A DNA stretch of 41,241 bases from contig WQYP01000017.1 in NCBI GenBank assembly GCA_009781185.1, positions 1 to 41,241 of the forward strand, written 5' to 3'. Within the stretch, counting starts at the first letter, position 1, and each line of letters starts with the position of its first letter. The DNA is from Phycisphaerales bacterium. Lineage in GTDB: Bacteria > Planctomycetota > Phycisphaerae > WQYP01. Below the pieces are notes generated by a model. The model did not search any database and had not been told where the DNA came from. It saw nothing but the letters and a program-made list of their open reading frames with translations. Below, one piece after another: positions 1 to 6,859 of this stretch. Position numbers and translations under genes: made by a program.

Positions 1-1
1 C

Positions 2-115
2 GGCCAACGGACCTGGGAAATCTTGGCTTCCCTCGCCGCCACCGCCCACCAAACCGGCAAAGACTTCATCGAATCAATGGGCACACTTCTCCAACGCCCA
101 ACTTACGCCCGCTAA
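2..115 (+). CDS. IS66-family transposase, C-terminal fragment (cut by window edge)
   Basis: The frame is open from the first bases and ends at TAA 113-115, giving about 37 residues. The segment RTWEILASLAATAHQTGKDF resembles the extreme C-terminus of IS66-type DDE transposases, where a conserved Trp and ILASL precede a run of helical residues. Only the tail is in the window, so I cannot tell whether the element is intact upstream. A dispersed palindrome follows 8 bases after the stop and may mark the boundary. The family assignment rests on this short tail alone. Confidence 0.5.
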   Translation, partial: GQRTWEILASLAATAHQTGKDFIESMGTLLQRPTYAR

Positions 116-122
116 ACACGTA

Positions 123-146
123 CCCGGCTTTAGCCGGGGCTATATG
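123..146. repeat. Dispersed palindrome family P, copy 1
   Basis: Core CCCGGCTTTAGCCGGG followed by GCTATAT. The same core with the same flank occurs at 2713-2739, 17911-17935 and 37474-37499. It lies just after the transposase stop. Confidence 0.85.
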
Positions 147-173
147 GGCAAATATAATTGTTTTGGAGACTGG

Positions 174-1394
174 TCAGCGTTGATAAATTGGGAGGTAGCG
201 GTAGGGGACGGTGAGGGCGAGGATGGCCATGGAGGTGGCCAGGGCGGGGCCGGCGATTTGTTCGGGGTTGCTGTTGGAGATCAGCCATTCGCCGGTGGGG
301 GATTGGCGCTTGATCAGCGAGTCGCGAATGATCGGATTGATGGCGGACCAGTAGCGGTCGCCGAGCTGCCAGGCGGCTTGGGAGCAGTAGTAAACGGTGT
401 AGAAGTAATAGGTGTCTGCGAGATTGAGGTTGCGTGGGTCTTTGAGATATTCGCCGGCGGCGATGGCTTGCTTGGAGTTGTGTTGGCCGAGGAGTTCGAG
501 GGCGAGGATGCCAGTGCCAGTGAGGGCGGCGTCGGTGTGTTCGTTAGTGCCGCCGCCGTAGGTGAAGGCGCCGCTGGGGGCGGTATGAGCAAGGATGTAG
601 GCGAGGCCGTCGTCGATGGCTTTTTTGGGAACGGCGGCGTCGATGTTGGCGGCGCCGCGGAGGGCCATGAGTTGCCAGCCGGTGACGGAGACGTCGGAGT
701 CGTTGGAGGTGGGCGTGTAGCGCCAGCCGCCCTGATCGGTGGGACTTTTGCGGATTTGCTGGGCGTTGAGGATGAGTCGGGTGGCTTTGGCGATGGCAAT
801 GTGGGCTTGTTTTTGGCGGGGGTCGTCGAGCATGCCGTAGGCTTCGCAGAGCATGACGGTGGAGATGCCGTGCTCGTACATGGCGTAGCGTTTGTCGGAG
901 GAGGCGAGGAGGCCGGTGGGTTGCTGGAGGGCCAGGACATAGTCGACGGCACGGTTGAGATTGTCGCCGTAGGGCCCTTGGCCGGGGACGTGACCGCGTG
1001 CCATGAAGGCCATGACGGCGAGCGAGGTGGTGGCGGCGGGGGCGCTCTGGTTGGGGAGGTTGCTGGTGTTCCAGCCGCCGGAGGGGTCCTGATTTTTGGC
1101 GAGCCAGTTGAGCCCGCGATCGACGGCGGATTGCACGTTAGGCGGGATCGGCTCGGCTTTCAGGAAATGAGCCACGGATAGACACAGACAGACGCAGACA
1201 GCTACGGATGTGCGTTTGACGATTTGAGCCGCGACCGTCAGGGAGCGACCACGCGGTAATGCGCCAGAAAAACGGGTCGCTCCCTGACGGTCGCGGCTCT
1301 GATTTTCAGAGACGAAAGCACGACGTGAATGGCCACGGATGAACACGGAGGGAGACGGATGTTTTTGTGATGTTTTTGTAGTTGGATTTGTCAT
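174..1394 (-). CDS. Secreted prenyltransferase/squalene-cyclase-repeat protein
   Basis: The mature part carries alpha/alpha-barrel repeats typical of the prenyltransferase/squalene oxidase repeat superfamily, with QDPSGGW near the N-terminus, QGGWRY and TGEW later, and hydrophobic helices between. Planctomycetes encode many such proteins of unknown substrate. I see no DXDD cyclase motif, so catalysis as a terpene cyclase is unproven. The start is uncertain. GTG at 1430 and ATG at 1394 are both in frame, but bases 1171-1361 are three dispersed repeats (two of one type around one of another), so the first 70 or so residues are repeat-encoded. The only signal-peptide-like stretch, TSVAVCVCLCLSVAHFLKA, is itself largely repeat. 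It follows the ankyrin gene on the same strand. Confidence 0.75.
   Translation of the reverse strand: MTNPTTKTSQKHPSPSVFIRGHSRRAFVSENQSRDRQGATRFSGALPRGRSLTVAAQIVKRTSVAVCVCLCLSVAHFLKAEPIPPNVQSAVDRGLNWLAKNQDPSGGWNTSNLPNQSAPAATTSLAVMAFMARGHVPGQGPYGDNLNRAVDYVLALQQPTGLLASSDKRYAMYEHGISTVMLCEAYGMLDDPRQKQAHIAIAKATRLILNAQQIRKSPTDQGGWRYTPTSNDSDVSVTGWQLMALRGAANIDAAVPKKAIDDGLAYILAHTAPSGAFTYGGGTNEHTDAALTGTGILALELLGQHNSKQAIAAGEYLKDPRNLNLADTYYFYTVYYCSQAAWQLGDRYWSAINPIIRDSLIKRQSPTGEWLISNSNPEQIAGPALATSMAILALTVPYRYLPIYQR
1171..1211. repeat. Dispersed repeat family J, copy 1
   Basis: Starts GCCACGGATAGACACAGACA and ends GCTACGGATG. A related copy lies at 1331-1361. Read on the minus strand it encodes the Cys/Val/Leu-rich hydrophobic stretch of the downstream cyclase-repeat protein. 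Confidence 0.6.
1226..1303. repeat. Large hairpin repeat family B, copy 1
   Basis: The arms GAGCCGCGACCGTCAGGGAG and its complement at the right end are about 25 bases long around a loop of about 24. Copies with the same arms occur at 6731-6831 and 26641-26742. On the minus strand it encodes SRDRQGAT and RGRSLTVAAQ inside the predicted N-terminus of the cyclase-repeat protein. Confidence 0.9.
1331..1361. repeat. Dispersed repeat family J, copy 2
   Basis: GGCCACGGATGAACACGGAG followed by GGAGACGGATG, related to 1171-1211. The two copies bracket hairpin B copy 1. Confidence 0.6.
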
Positions 1395-1433
1395 TTTGTT
1401 ATCCAATTTGGGTTCGGATTGTCCGGGCACCGG

Positions 1434-2675
1434 CTATTTGGCGCCGTTGGCGAGCAGCCAGGCCGCCGCTTTGTCACTGTGATTGCGAGCATAATCCAAT
1501 GGCGTATGTCCCTCACTGCTTTTGGCGTTGATGTCCGCATGTTGTTCTTTGAGCCATTTCAGGGACTCGATTTGGCCACACAAAGCCGCCTCATGCATGG
1601 GTGTCCAGCCATACTTGTTGCTCCTGGCGTTGACATCCAGGCCTTGTTCTTTCAACCACGTCATGGCCTCGACGCAACTTGTCGACACCACCATGTGCAT
1701 GGGCGTCTGGCCTTCATTGTCCCTGATGTTGACAGTCGCGCCTTGGTCTTTCAACCACTTCATGGCTTGGACCTGACCTCCATGAGCCGCCTCAAACATG
1801 GGCGTGCGCCCCTTGATGTCCTTGATGTTGACATCCGCGCCTTGTTCCTTCAACCACTTCATCGCCTCGACCTGACCTCCCTGAGCCGCCCAATGCATGG
1901 GGGTGGAGCCATTCGCGTCCTTGACGTTGACATTCGCGCCTTGTTCCTTCAACCATTTCATGACATCCATGTGGCCTCCACCCGCCGCCATCTGCAGGGG
2001 CGTAAAGCCCCTCTTGTTCTTGGCGTTCATCGTCGCGCCTTGTTCTTTCAACCACATCATGACATCCAGGCGACCTTTCGCCGTCGCCACAAGCATGGGC
2101 GTAAAGCCCAACGTGTCGATGGCGTTGACATCCGCGCCTTGGTCTTTCAACCACTTCATGGCCTCCAAGTTTTCTTTCCGGGCCGCGCAAAGCATGGGCG
2201 TAAAGCCATTCTTATCCCTGGTGTTAACGTTCGCGCCTTGTTCTTTGAGCCATTTCATGATATCGAGGCTGCCTCCATCAGCCGCCACAAGCATGGGCGT
2301 TCGGCCAGTCTTGTCCACGGCGTTGACGCTGACGCCCTGCTCCTTCAACCACTTCATGGCCTCAAGCTGACCTCCCTGAGCCGCCCAATGCATGGGCGTC
2401 CGGCCTTCTATGTTCTGGATGTTGACATCCGCCCCTCGCTTTTTTAACCAGGCGAGCACATCCACACGTCCCTCCTGGGCGGCCAGATGGATGAAAGCCG
2501 CACCCGTGTTAAATATTTTCGCATTGACATCCTTGGCCTTACTATCTTTGGCTTTCACCCAGGCTTCAGGGGTGTCCGTGGCGGAAGCCGGAGCGTCCCC
2601 TCGGGATTCTCCAGCCGCCGAGACAAGCAGAAATGTGGCGATGAGAGTCAGATTTTTTTTGTGTGCGTCATGCAT
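1434..2675 (-). CDS. Secreted ankyrin-repeat protein (11 repeats)
   Basis: An N-terminal signal sequence (KKNLTLIATFLLVSAAG, cleavage near GESRG) is followed by about 11 tandem ankyrin repeats of 33 residues with consensus GxTPMxxAAxxGxxxxMKWLKEQGAxVN. Internal repeats are unusually alike: most retain MKWLKEQGA, so the array probably expanded recently or is homogenised. Ankyrin arrays mediate protein-protein contacts; the partner is unknown and the signal sequence places the protein outside the cytoplasm. I chose ATG 2675 because GGAG lies 6 bases upstream; an in-frame ATG at 2687 also exists and has a poorer site. The stop is 39 bases from the ATG chosen for the next minus-strand gene. Confidence 0.9.
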   Translation of the reverse strand: MHDAHKKNLTLIATFLLVSAAGESRGDAPASATDTPEAWVKAKDSKAKDVNAKIFNTGAAFIHLAAQEGRVDVLAWLKKRGADVNIQNIEGRTPMHWAAQGGQLEAMKWLKEQGVSVNAVDKTGRTPMLVAADGGSLDIMKWLKEQGANVNTRDKNGFTPMLCAARKENLEAMKWLKDQGADVNAIDTLGFTPMLVATAKGRLDVMMWLKEQGATMNAKNKRGFTPLQMAAGGGHMDVMKWLKEQGANVNVKDANGSTPMHWAAQGGQVEAMKWLKEQGADVNIKDIKGRTPMFEAAHGGQVQAMKWLKDQGATVNIRDNEGQTPMHMVVSTSCVEAMTWLKEQGLDVNARSNKYGWTPMHEAALCGQIESLKWLKEQHADINAKSSEGHTPLDYARNHSDKAAAWLLANGAK

Positions 2676-2683
2676 GGGTTTCT

Positions 2684-2709
2684 CCATTGGCCCCTACGAG
2701 ACCGATTGG
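2684..2709. repeat. Palindrome family L, copy 1
   Basis: CCATTGGCCCCTACGAGACC followed by GATTGG. A second copy is at 33216-33240. This copy abuts the ankyrin gene start and covers the alternative upstream ATG. Confidence 0.7.
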
Positions 2710-2712
2710 CAA

Positions 2713-2739
2713 ATCCCGGCTAAAGCCGGGGCTATATGC
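2713..2739. repeat. Dispersed palindrome family P, copy 2
   Basis: ATCCCGGCTAAAGCCGGGG followed by CTATATG, between the DUF4175-like stop at 2748 and the ankyrin start. It may fold as a hairpin in the intergenic transcript. Confidence 0.85.
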
Positions 2740-2747
2740 GATCGGGT

Positions 2748-5700
2748 TCACAGATTCTCCTGTGGGAGACGGGCGATGCGGGTGTAGTAGTTTTTGATCA
2801 TGTCGTAGTATTCGGGTGGGCCGGGCTGCTGGGCGGCGCGGAGGAGTTGGTCCTGCACGGCGGGGGAGAGGCGGGCCCAATCGGATGGAGAAATGCCGAT
2901 GTCTTGGGCGGCTTGGGGAGGCGGGGGGAGAGGGGGATTTTCGATTTTCGATTTTTGATTTTCGATTTTTTCCTCACCAGATTTTTGCCCCACCCCATTT
3001 GCGATTTGCGGGGAAGCACCGTGTGGTAACGCGATGGTTGGCGTGCCTCCTCCCCCTCCTGCGAGTTGCTGAGCGGCTTGCTCGAGGCGGTCGGCTTTTT
3101 CTTGTGGCGACGAGGCGCTGCGGGCGGCTTGAACGGATTTGGCGACTTCATGCCGATCTTCGGTTGCACTGGGCGAACCCCCGGTAGGGCCGGGGGCTGA
3201 CGGCGAGATTGCCTGCTGGGCTTGCGAGAGATGCTTTGCGGATTTGGCGAGGGATTGGGCGACGGAGTCGGGTTGATTTTTTTCGGCGGCGGTCGCGGCG
3301 GATTGCTGCTCCTGGGCGGCTTGTTCGAGTTGGTCGGCGGCTTGGCCGGCTTGCTGGGAGAGGGCAGGGGCGTTGGCCTGGGTCTGCTGCTGGAGCTCGC
3401 GCATTTGTTTGGCGGTGGCAGAGAGTTGCTCAGCGAGTTGGCGTGAGTCGGCGGCGGATTTGGCGGCGGCGGGTGAGGGAGTGTTGTTATTGTTGTTGGG
3501 TGGAGGGGTACCGGCGGCTTTGTTGGCTTGGGCGAGCTGGTCGGCGGCGCGGGAATCGTTTTGCTGGGCAGACTGGGCTTTGCCCTGGGCGGCGTCGCGT
3601 TTGGCGTTGTCCGCGGATTGGATGGCTTCCTGAGCTGATTGTCGGACCTGTGGAGATTTGGATTGTGTCAGCGGTGAGGCCTGCTTCTTGATCTCGTCGG
3701 CGATCTTGTCGGCTTCTCGGTTCTCCGGATCAGATGGACGCGTCGGCGGATGGTGATTCTTCACTGCATCATTGATGCGCTCGCCGAGTTGCTTGGTGCG
3801 TTTCTGGAGGTCGGCGGGGGGCTGAGGAGCGGCGGCGGCTTGCTGATTCCTGGCGTTCTCGGCGGCGGTCTGCTGGTGCTCGCTGATTTTCTTGGCAAGA
3901 TCGCCGGTCTGCTGCTTGCGAGCTTCGGCGGCGGGCTTTTGCAGATCGGGATGCTCCTTGATCATCTGATCGATTTTCTTGTCGAGATCGCGTTTCCGTT
4001 GGTCGAGCGTCGGATCGTTGGGATTCTCTGCTTGTGTGCGGGCAATTTGACGCTCTTCCTGGGCGAGGCGTTCGAGCTGCTGCGTCAGCGGGAGGTCGCG
4101 GGCTTTGTTGCCGAGTTTTCGGCCCAGGTCGTCGAGTTGGCGGCGGGCGTCGGTGAGGTCTTGCTGCGCCTGCTGCAGGCTGCGGTTGCGGGAGTCGGGC
4201 TGATCGGAGGCGAGCTGGGCGTCGGTCGTGCGATCCCGAGCGTTTTGCAGCGGGTGCTCGGCGATATTTTTGGCGTCCTCGGCGGCGTCCTGCAGATGAG
4301 AATCCCCTTCCCGTTCGGACTGCGAAACGGTGCTTTCGGCGGCCTTCGCAAGCTTCTCCTTGGCATCGGAAATTTGCTGACGGGCGGCGGCGAGGTCCTG
4401 CTTTTCTTTTTCGCTGAGTGGTTTGTTGGTGGCTGATTTTTCGAGGGCAGCGAGTTTTTGCTGGGCATCTTTGAGTTTGGCGGAGGCGTCTTTCTGGGCC
4501 TCGGTGAGCGAACTGAGCGCTTCGGCGTCCTGACGCTGGGCCAGCGGCGCGACGCTAGAGTCGATCTCAAGAATCTGACGTGCGGAAAGGGCGGATTGCT
4601 TACCCTCTCCGCCCATTCCTTCGCGGTTGTCGGTGGCGCGGAGTTGGTAATAGATGCGTTTGGGCGAAGCGTTTGGCGGAGCGGAGCGAAGGATTTCCGC
4701 GACGGAAAGGATGTATCTGTCTGTAACATTGGTTGGTTGGCTGGAGTGGGGGGGGGACTTGGGCAGCGGGATGGGTTGGAGCGAGGGGGGGGCGTCGTCG
4801 ATTTGGAGGAGGGCGTCGAGCCGGGTGAGGCCGAAGTCGTCGGTAGCGGTGAATGCGATGGGAACGAAATCGTCGGGGCGGACTTGGAGAGTGGTCGAAG
4901 GAGAAGTGATGGTGATGACGGGCGGCTTGTCGATACGGGCGGTGATGGAACGCGGCGGCTCGCTCTTGTTGTCGAGTCCGTTGGCGTTGACCAGGTGCAG
5001 GCGGTAAGTGGTGCTGCGCGTGATGATGAAGTCGGTGGTGTAGCGGTTGGCATTGCTTCTGACTTCTGGCTTCTGGCTTCCGGCTTCTGGTGGCGGTGTC
5101 ATGGTGAGTGAGCTGGGGTTGGGGGCGTTGTCGGCGATGAGCAACGTGGCGGACTGGAGAGATTGATTGGCGTCGAGTGTGACGGTGACCTTGGTGCCGA
5201 CGAGCGCGTCGATAGCCCCCCCTCCCCCTTGGCCGTTGCGGAAGGTTTCGGTTCGCGGCGGCCATTGTGTGTATTTCGGATAATTGTAGGTGATGGTCAG
5301 ATTGGTAATAGCAGGACGATTTTGCACGGTGACGGTGTAGGTTTGCGAGCGTGCTCCCAGCGACGAGGCGTGGTAGGTGAAGGGTTGATCGACGCTGGGG
5401 ATGACGGTGCTGAAGGTGCCGACGCCGGTGGGTTTCATGTCGGTGGTCAGCTCTCCTTCACCGATGCGGCGGGTCAGCGTGGCGCGAGCACGATCGGCAG
5501 GGTCGGGCGGCGCGATGCCCGGCGGCAGCGTCACGGTCAGTTGGATGATCAACGGATCGCCCTGCGCCAGGTCCACGTCGCCCGGCTCAAGCGTCAAGGT
5601 CGCCTGCGGAAGAGGCGGGGCGGCGGACCAGGGGCGAAGCGTGCGATGCAGACCCAGAAGCATGTTCGTGTCGTAGAGCGCGAAGCACAGGAGCCAGAGC

Positions 5701-6212
5701 AGGAGGATGGGGATCAGGAGGAGGAACCATCGGAGGACGGATTTGCCCGAGACGACGGCGGCGGGGTCGAGATGCTGGGCGTCGGTTTCGGCTTGACGCG
5801 TGAGGATGGCGATGAGCTCGGGTGAGCCTTTGAGGTCGGAGTCGGGCTCCTGCGCCAGTTCGACGGCGGAGGAGATACGCTCCTGCGTGGCTGGGAGAGC
5901 GACGTCAATCAGTCGTGCGGCGGCGGTGAGGTCGCGGCGATGAAAAAGAGGATTGCGCAAGAAAAATCGGATGAAAGCCAGGATCACGATCAGCCAGGCG
6001 ACGATGGCCAGGGGAATGGCCAGCAGCGGAGGCAGGTCGCGGAAGAAGCCCTGGAGCAGCACGATGGCAAGCCACGCGGTGGCGGCGAGGACCAGGAATT
6101 GAAAAACCGTCAGGAGAAAAGCGAGCAGACGCTGGCGTGCGGAAACGACGTGCAGCGGTTCGAGCAGGCGCTGCGAAAGAGGCTTGGCCTGGTTTGTTCG
6201 GACGACGGTCAT
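2748..6212 (-). CDS. Giant DUF4175-like membrane protein with long coiled coil
   Basis: At 1154 residues this is the largest gene here. Two membrane helices lie at about residues 27-85 and another at about 165-190. A beta-rich extracytoplasmic region with Ig-like stretches (FTATDDFGLTRLDALL) fills about 200-520. From about 540 to 1030 there is a Gln/Ala/Lys-rich helical region (DAQQKLAALEKSA, QAADQLEQAAQEQQSA) that reads as coiled coil. The order matches DUF4175-type proteins common in planctomycetes and other bacteria, of unknown function and probably envelope-associated. It diverges from blaI, with a good -10 (TATAAT, 6245-6250) 32 bases before the ATG. Three dispersed repeats are read in frame: 5056-5090, 3177-3197 and 2936-2970. 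Confidence 0.88.
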   Translation of the reverse strand: MTVVRTNQAKPLSQRLLEPLHVVSARQRLLAFLLTVFQFLVLAATAWLAIVLLQGFFRDLPPLLAIPLAIVAWLIVILAFIRFFLRNPLFHRRDLTAAARLIDVALPATQERISSAVELAQEPDSDLKGSPELIAILTRQAETDAQHLDPAAVVSGKSVLRWFLLLIPILLLWLLCFALYDTNMLLGLHRTLRPWSAAPPLPQATLTLEPGDVDLAQGDPLIIQLTVTLPPGIAPPDPADRARATLTRRIGEGELTTDMKPTGVGTFSTVIPSVDQPFTYHASSLGARSQTYTVTVQNRPAITNLTITYNYPKYTQWPPRTETFRNGQGGGGAIDALVGTKVTVTLDANQSLQSATLLIADNAPNPSSLTMTPPPEAGSQKPEVRSNANRYTTDFIITRSTTYRLHLVNANGLDNKSEPPRSITARIDKPPVITITSPSTTLQVRPDDFVPIAFTATDDFGLTRLDALLQIDDAPPSLQPIPLPKSPPHSSQPTNVTDRYILSVAEILRSAPPNASPKRIYYQLRATDNREGMGGEGKQSALSARQILEIDSSVAPLAQRQDAEALSSLTEAQKDASAKLKDAQQKLAALEKSATNKPLSEKEKQDLAAARQQISDAKEKLAKAAESTVSQSEREGDSHLQDAAEDAKNIAEHPLQNARDRTTDAQLASDQPDSRNRSLQQAQQDLTDARRQLDDLGRKLGNKARDLPLTQQLERLAQEERQIARTQAENPNDPTLDQRKRDLDKKIDQMIKEHPDLQKPAAEARKQQTGDLAKKISEHQQTAAENARNQQAAAAPQPPADLQKRTKQLGERINDAVKNHHPPTRPSDPENREADKIADEIKKQASPLTQSKSPQVRQSAQEAIQSADNAKRDAAQGKAQSAQQNDSRAADQLAQANKAAGTPPPNNNNNTPSPAAAKSAADSRQLAEQLSATAKQMRELQQQTQANAPALSQQAGQAADQLEQAAQEQQSAATAAEKNQPDSVAQSLAKSAKHLSQAQQAISPSAPGPTGGSPSATEDRHEVAKSVQAARSASSPQEKADRLEQAAQQLAGGGGGTPTIALPHGASPQIANGVGQKSGEEKIENQKSKIENPPLPPPPQAAQDIGISPSDWARLSPAVQDQLLRAAQQPGPPEYYDMIKNYYTRIARLPQENL
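2936..2970. repeat. In-frame repeat (GATTTTCGATT type) in the DUF4175-like gene
   Basis: Tandem units of GATTTTCGATTTT and a variant. On the minus strand they encode EKIENQKSKIEN, a Lys/Glu/Asn-rich insert unlike its Pro/Gly/Ala-rich surroundings. Confidence 0.65.
3016..3033. repeat. Short dispersed repeat family N, copy 1
   Basis: GCACCGTGTGGTAACGCG within the DUF4175-like gene, closely matching 22552-22567 in a non-coding stretch. It encodes part of IALPHGAS. Confidence 0.5.
3177..3197. repeat. In-frame palindrome in the DUF4175-like gene
   Basis: CCCCCGGTAGGGCCGGGGG is a near-perfect palindrome and encodes APGPTGGS on the minus strand. Confidence 0.55.
5056..5090. repeat. Repeat family A, in-frame copy in the DUF4175-like gene
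   Basis: CTTCTGACTTCTGGCTTCTG followed by GCTTCCGGCTTCTGG. It encodes PEAGSQKPEVRS on the minus strand. The same repeat type is in frame in pyrC and lies between many genes here. Confidence 0.8.
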
Positions 6213-6244
6213 GGCCGGTCCTTGCAGGAGGAAAGCGCAACTCT

Positions 6245-6250
6245 ATTATA
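6245..6250 (-). promoter_or_regulatory. -10 box of the DUF4175-like gene
   Basis: A perfect TATAAT on the minus strand, 32 bases before the ATG at 6212. The -35 is weak (TTATGG, 17 bases upstream). The first BlaI-type operator begins 26 bases further upstream, so both directions could respond to the same repressor. Confidence 0.5.
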
Positions 6251-6275
6251 GCTGATTATCAGATCGTCCATAAAT

Positions 6276-6312
6276 AACGAAACTCTTCGTTGACATAACG
6301 AAGGCCTTCGTG
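6276..6312. promoter_or_regulatory. Two tandem BlaI-type operators and the blaI promoter
   Basis: Site 1 (6276-6291) is AACGAA-ACTC-TTCGTT. Site 2 (6297-6312) is AACGAA-GGCC-TTCGTG. Their centres are 21 bases apart, two helical turns, as expected for side-by-side repressor dimers. A perfect -35 TTGACA lies at 6290-6295, starting within the end of site 1. The likely -10 is TATGCT at 6314-6319, so site 2 fills the spacer and bound BlaI would block polymerase. BlaI/MecI-family proteins are known to bind short paired dyads in their own promoters; autoregulation here is inferred. Confidence 0.8.
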
Positions 6313-6349
6313 ATATGCTTCCGCCGATGTTGCTGGTCAAGGAGAGGCG

Positions 6350-6787
6350 ATGAAGAAGAAGCCACAGGTTCGGCCGACGGACGCGGAGCTGGAAATCCTC
6401 GGCGTGTTCTGGCAGATGGGCCCCGCCAGCGTGGGACAGATACACAAACATCTCCATGCGGAAAAGGGAACCACTTACAACACCACGCTCAAGTTGATGC
6501 AGATCATGCACGAGAAAGGCCTTCTGACGCGTGACGAATCGCGGCGTCCGCAGATTTATTCCGCCACCGTCGCCGAGGAAAAACTTCAGCAGCACCTGGT
6601 CCGCGACCTCCTGCATCGCGCCTTCGGCGGCTCCGCCCGCAAACTCGTCGCCGCACTCACCGCCACTCACCTCAGCATCACCGAAAAAGAAGAAATCCGC
6701 AAACTTCTGCGTGATTCGAAAAACAAATCATCAGAGCCGCGACCGTCAGGGAGCGACTGGGTGGGTGGGGTGGACCGAACACGCTAA
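6350..6787 (+). CDS. blaI: BlaI/MecI-family transcriptional repressor
   Basis: An N-terminal winged helix (PTDAELEILGVFWQMGPASV, then TTYNTTLKLMQIMHEKGLL) and a C-terminal dimerisation helix bundle match the BlaI/MecI/CopY family; the length is typical. In the known systems a partner M56 peptidase triggers cleavage of the repressor and derepression; the partner is the next gene. ATG 6350 has AGGAGAGG upstream. The last 15 or so residues (SSEPRPSGSDWVGGVDRTR) come from hairpin B copy 2, so the native tail was probably shorter. The target need not be a beta-lactamase, and none is present here. Confidence 0.9.
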   Translation: MKKKPQVRPTDAELEILGVFWQMGPASVGQIHKHLHAEKGTTYNTTLKLMQIMHEKGLLTRDESRRPQIYSATVAEEKLQQHLVRDLLHRAFGGSARKLVAALTATHLSITEKEEIRKLLRDSKNKSSEPRPSGSDWVGGVDRTR

Positions 6788-6831
6788 AGCGTGAACTCCG
6801 ACGTGTCGCTCCCTGACGGTCGTGGCTCTGA
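6731..6831. repeat. Large hairpin repeat family B, copy 2, with nested C arm
   Basis: The arms match family B (TCAGAGCCGCGACCGTCAGG and its complement). The loop contains one arm of repeat C (6778-6800, CACGCTAAAGCGTGAACTCC). The element encodes the blaI C-terminus and separates blaI from the M56 gene. Confidence 0.85.
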
Positions 6832-6859
6832 TGGGCAAATCAGAAAAGGAGACAAAATC

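Noticed and set aside
144..1181. Long plus-strand open frame
   Set aside because: It lies entirely within the minus-strand cyclase-repeat gene and has Gly/Val-rich composition typical of a shadow frame in GC-rich DNA.
1434..2675. Possible CRISPR-like array
   Set aside because: The 99-base periodicity is coding, from ankyrin repeats; units lack constant direct repeats with unique spacers.
3222..5111. Several plus-strand frames opposite the DUF4175-like gene
   Set aside because: Leu/Gly/Arg-rich translations with no motif; they are antisense shadows of the coiled-coil coding sequence.
5215..5232. Second phase-variation tract in the DUF4175-like gene
   Set aside because: The C-rich stretch is short, interrupted and does not break the frame.
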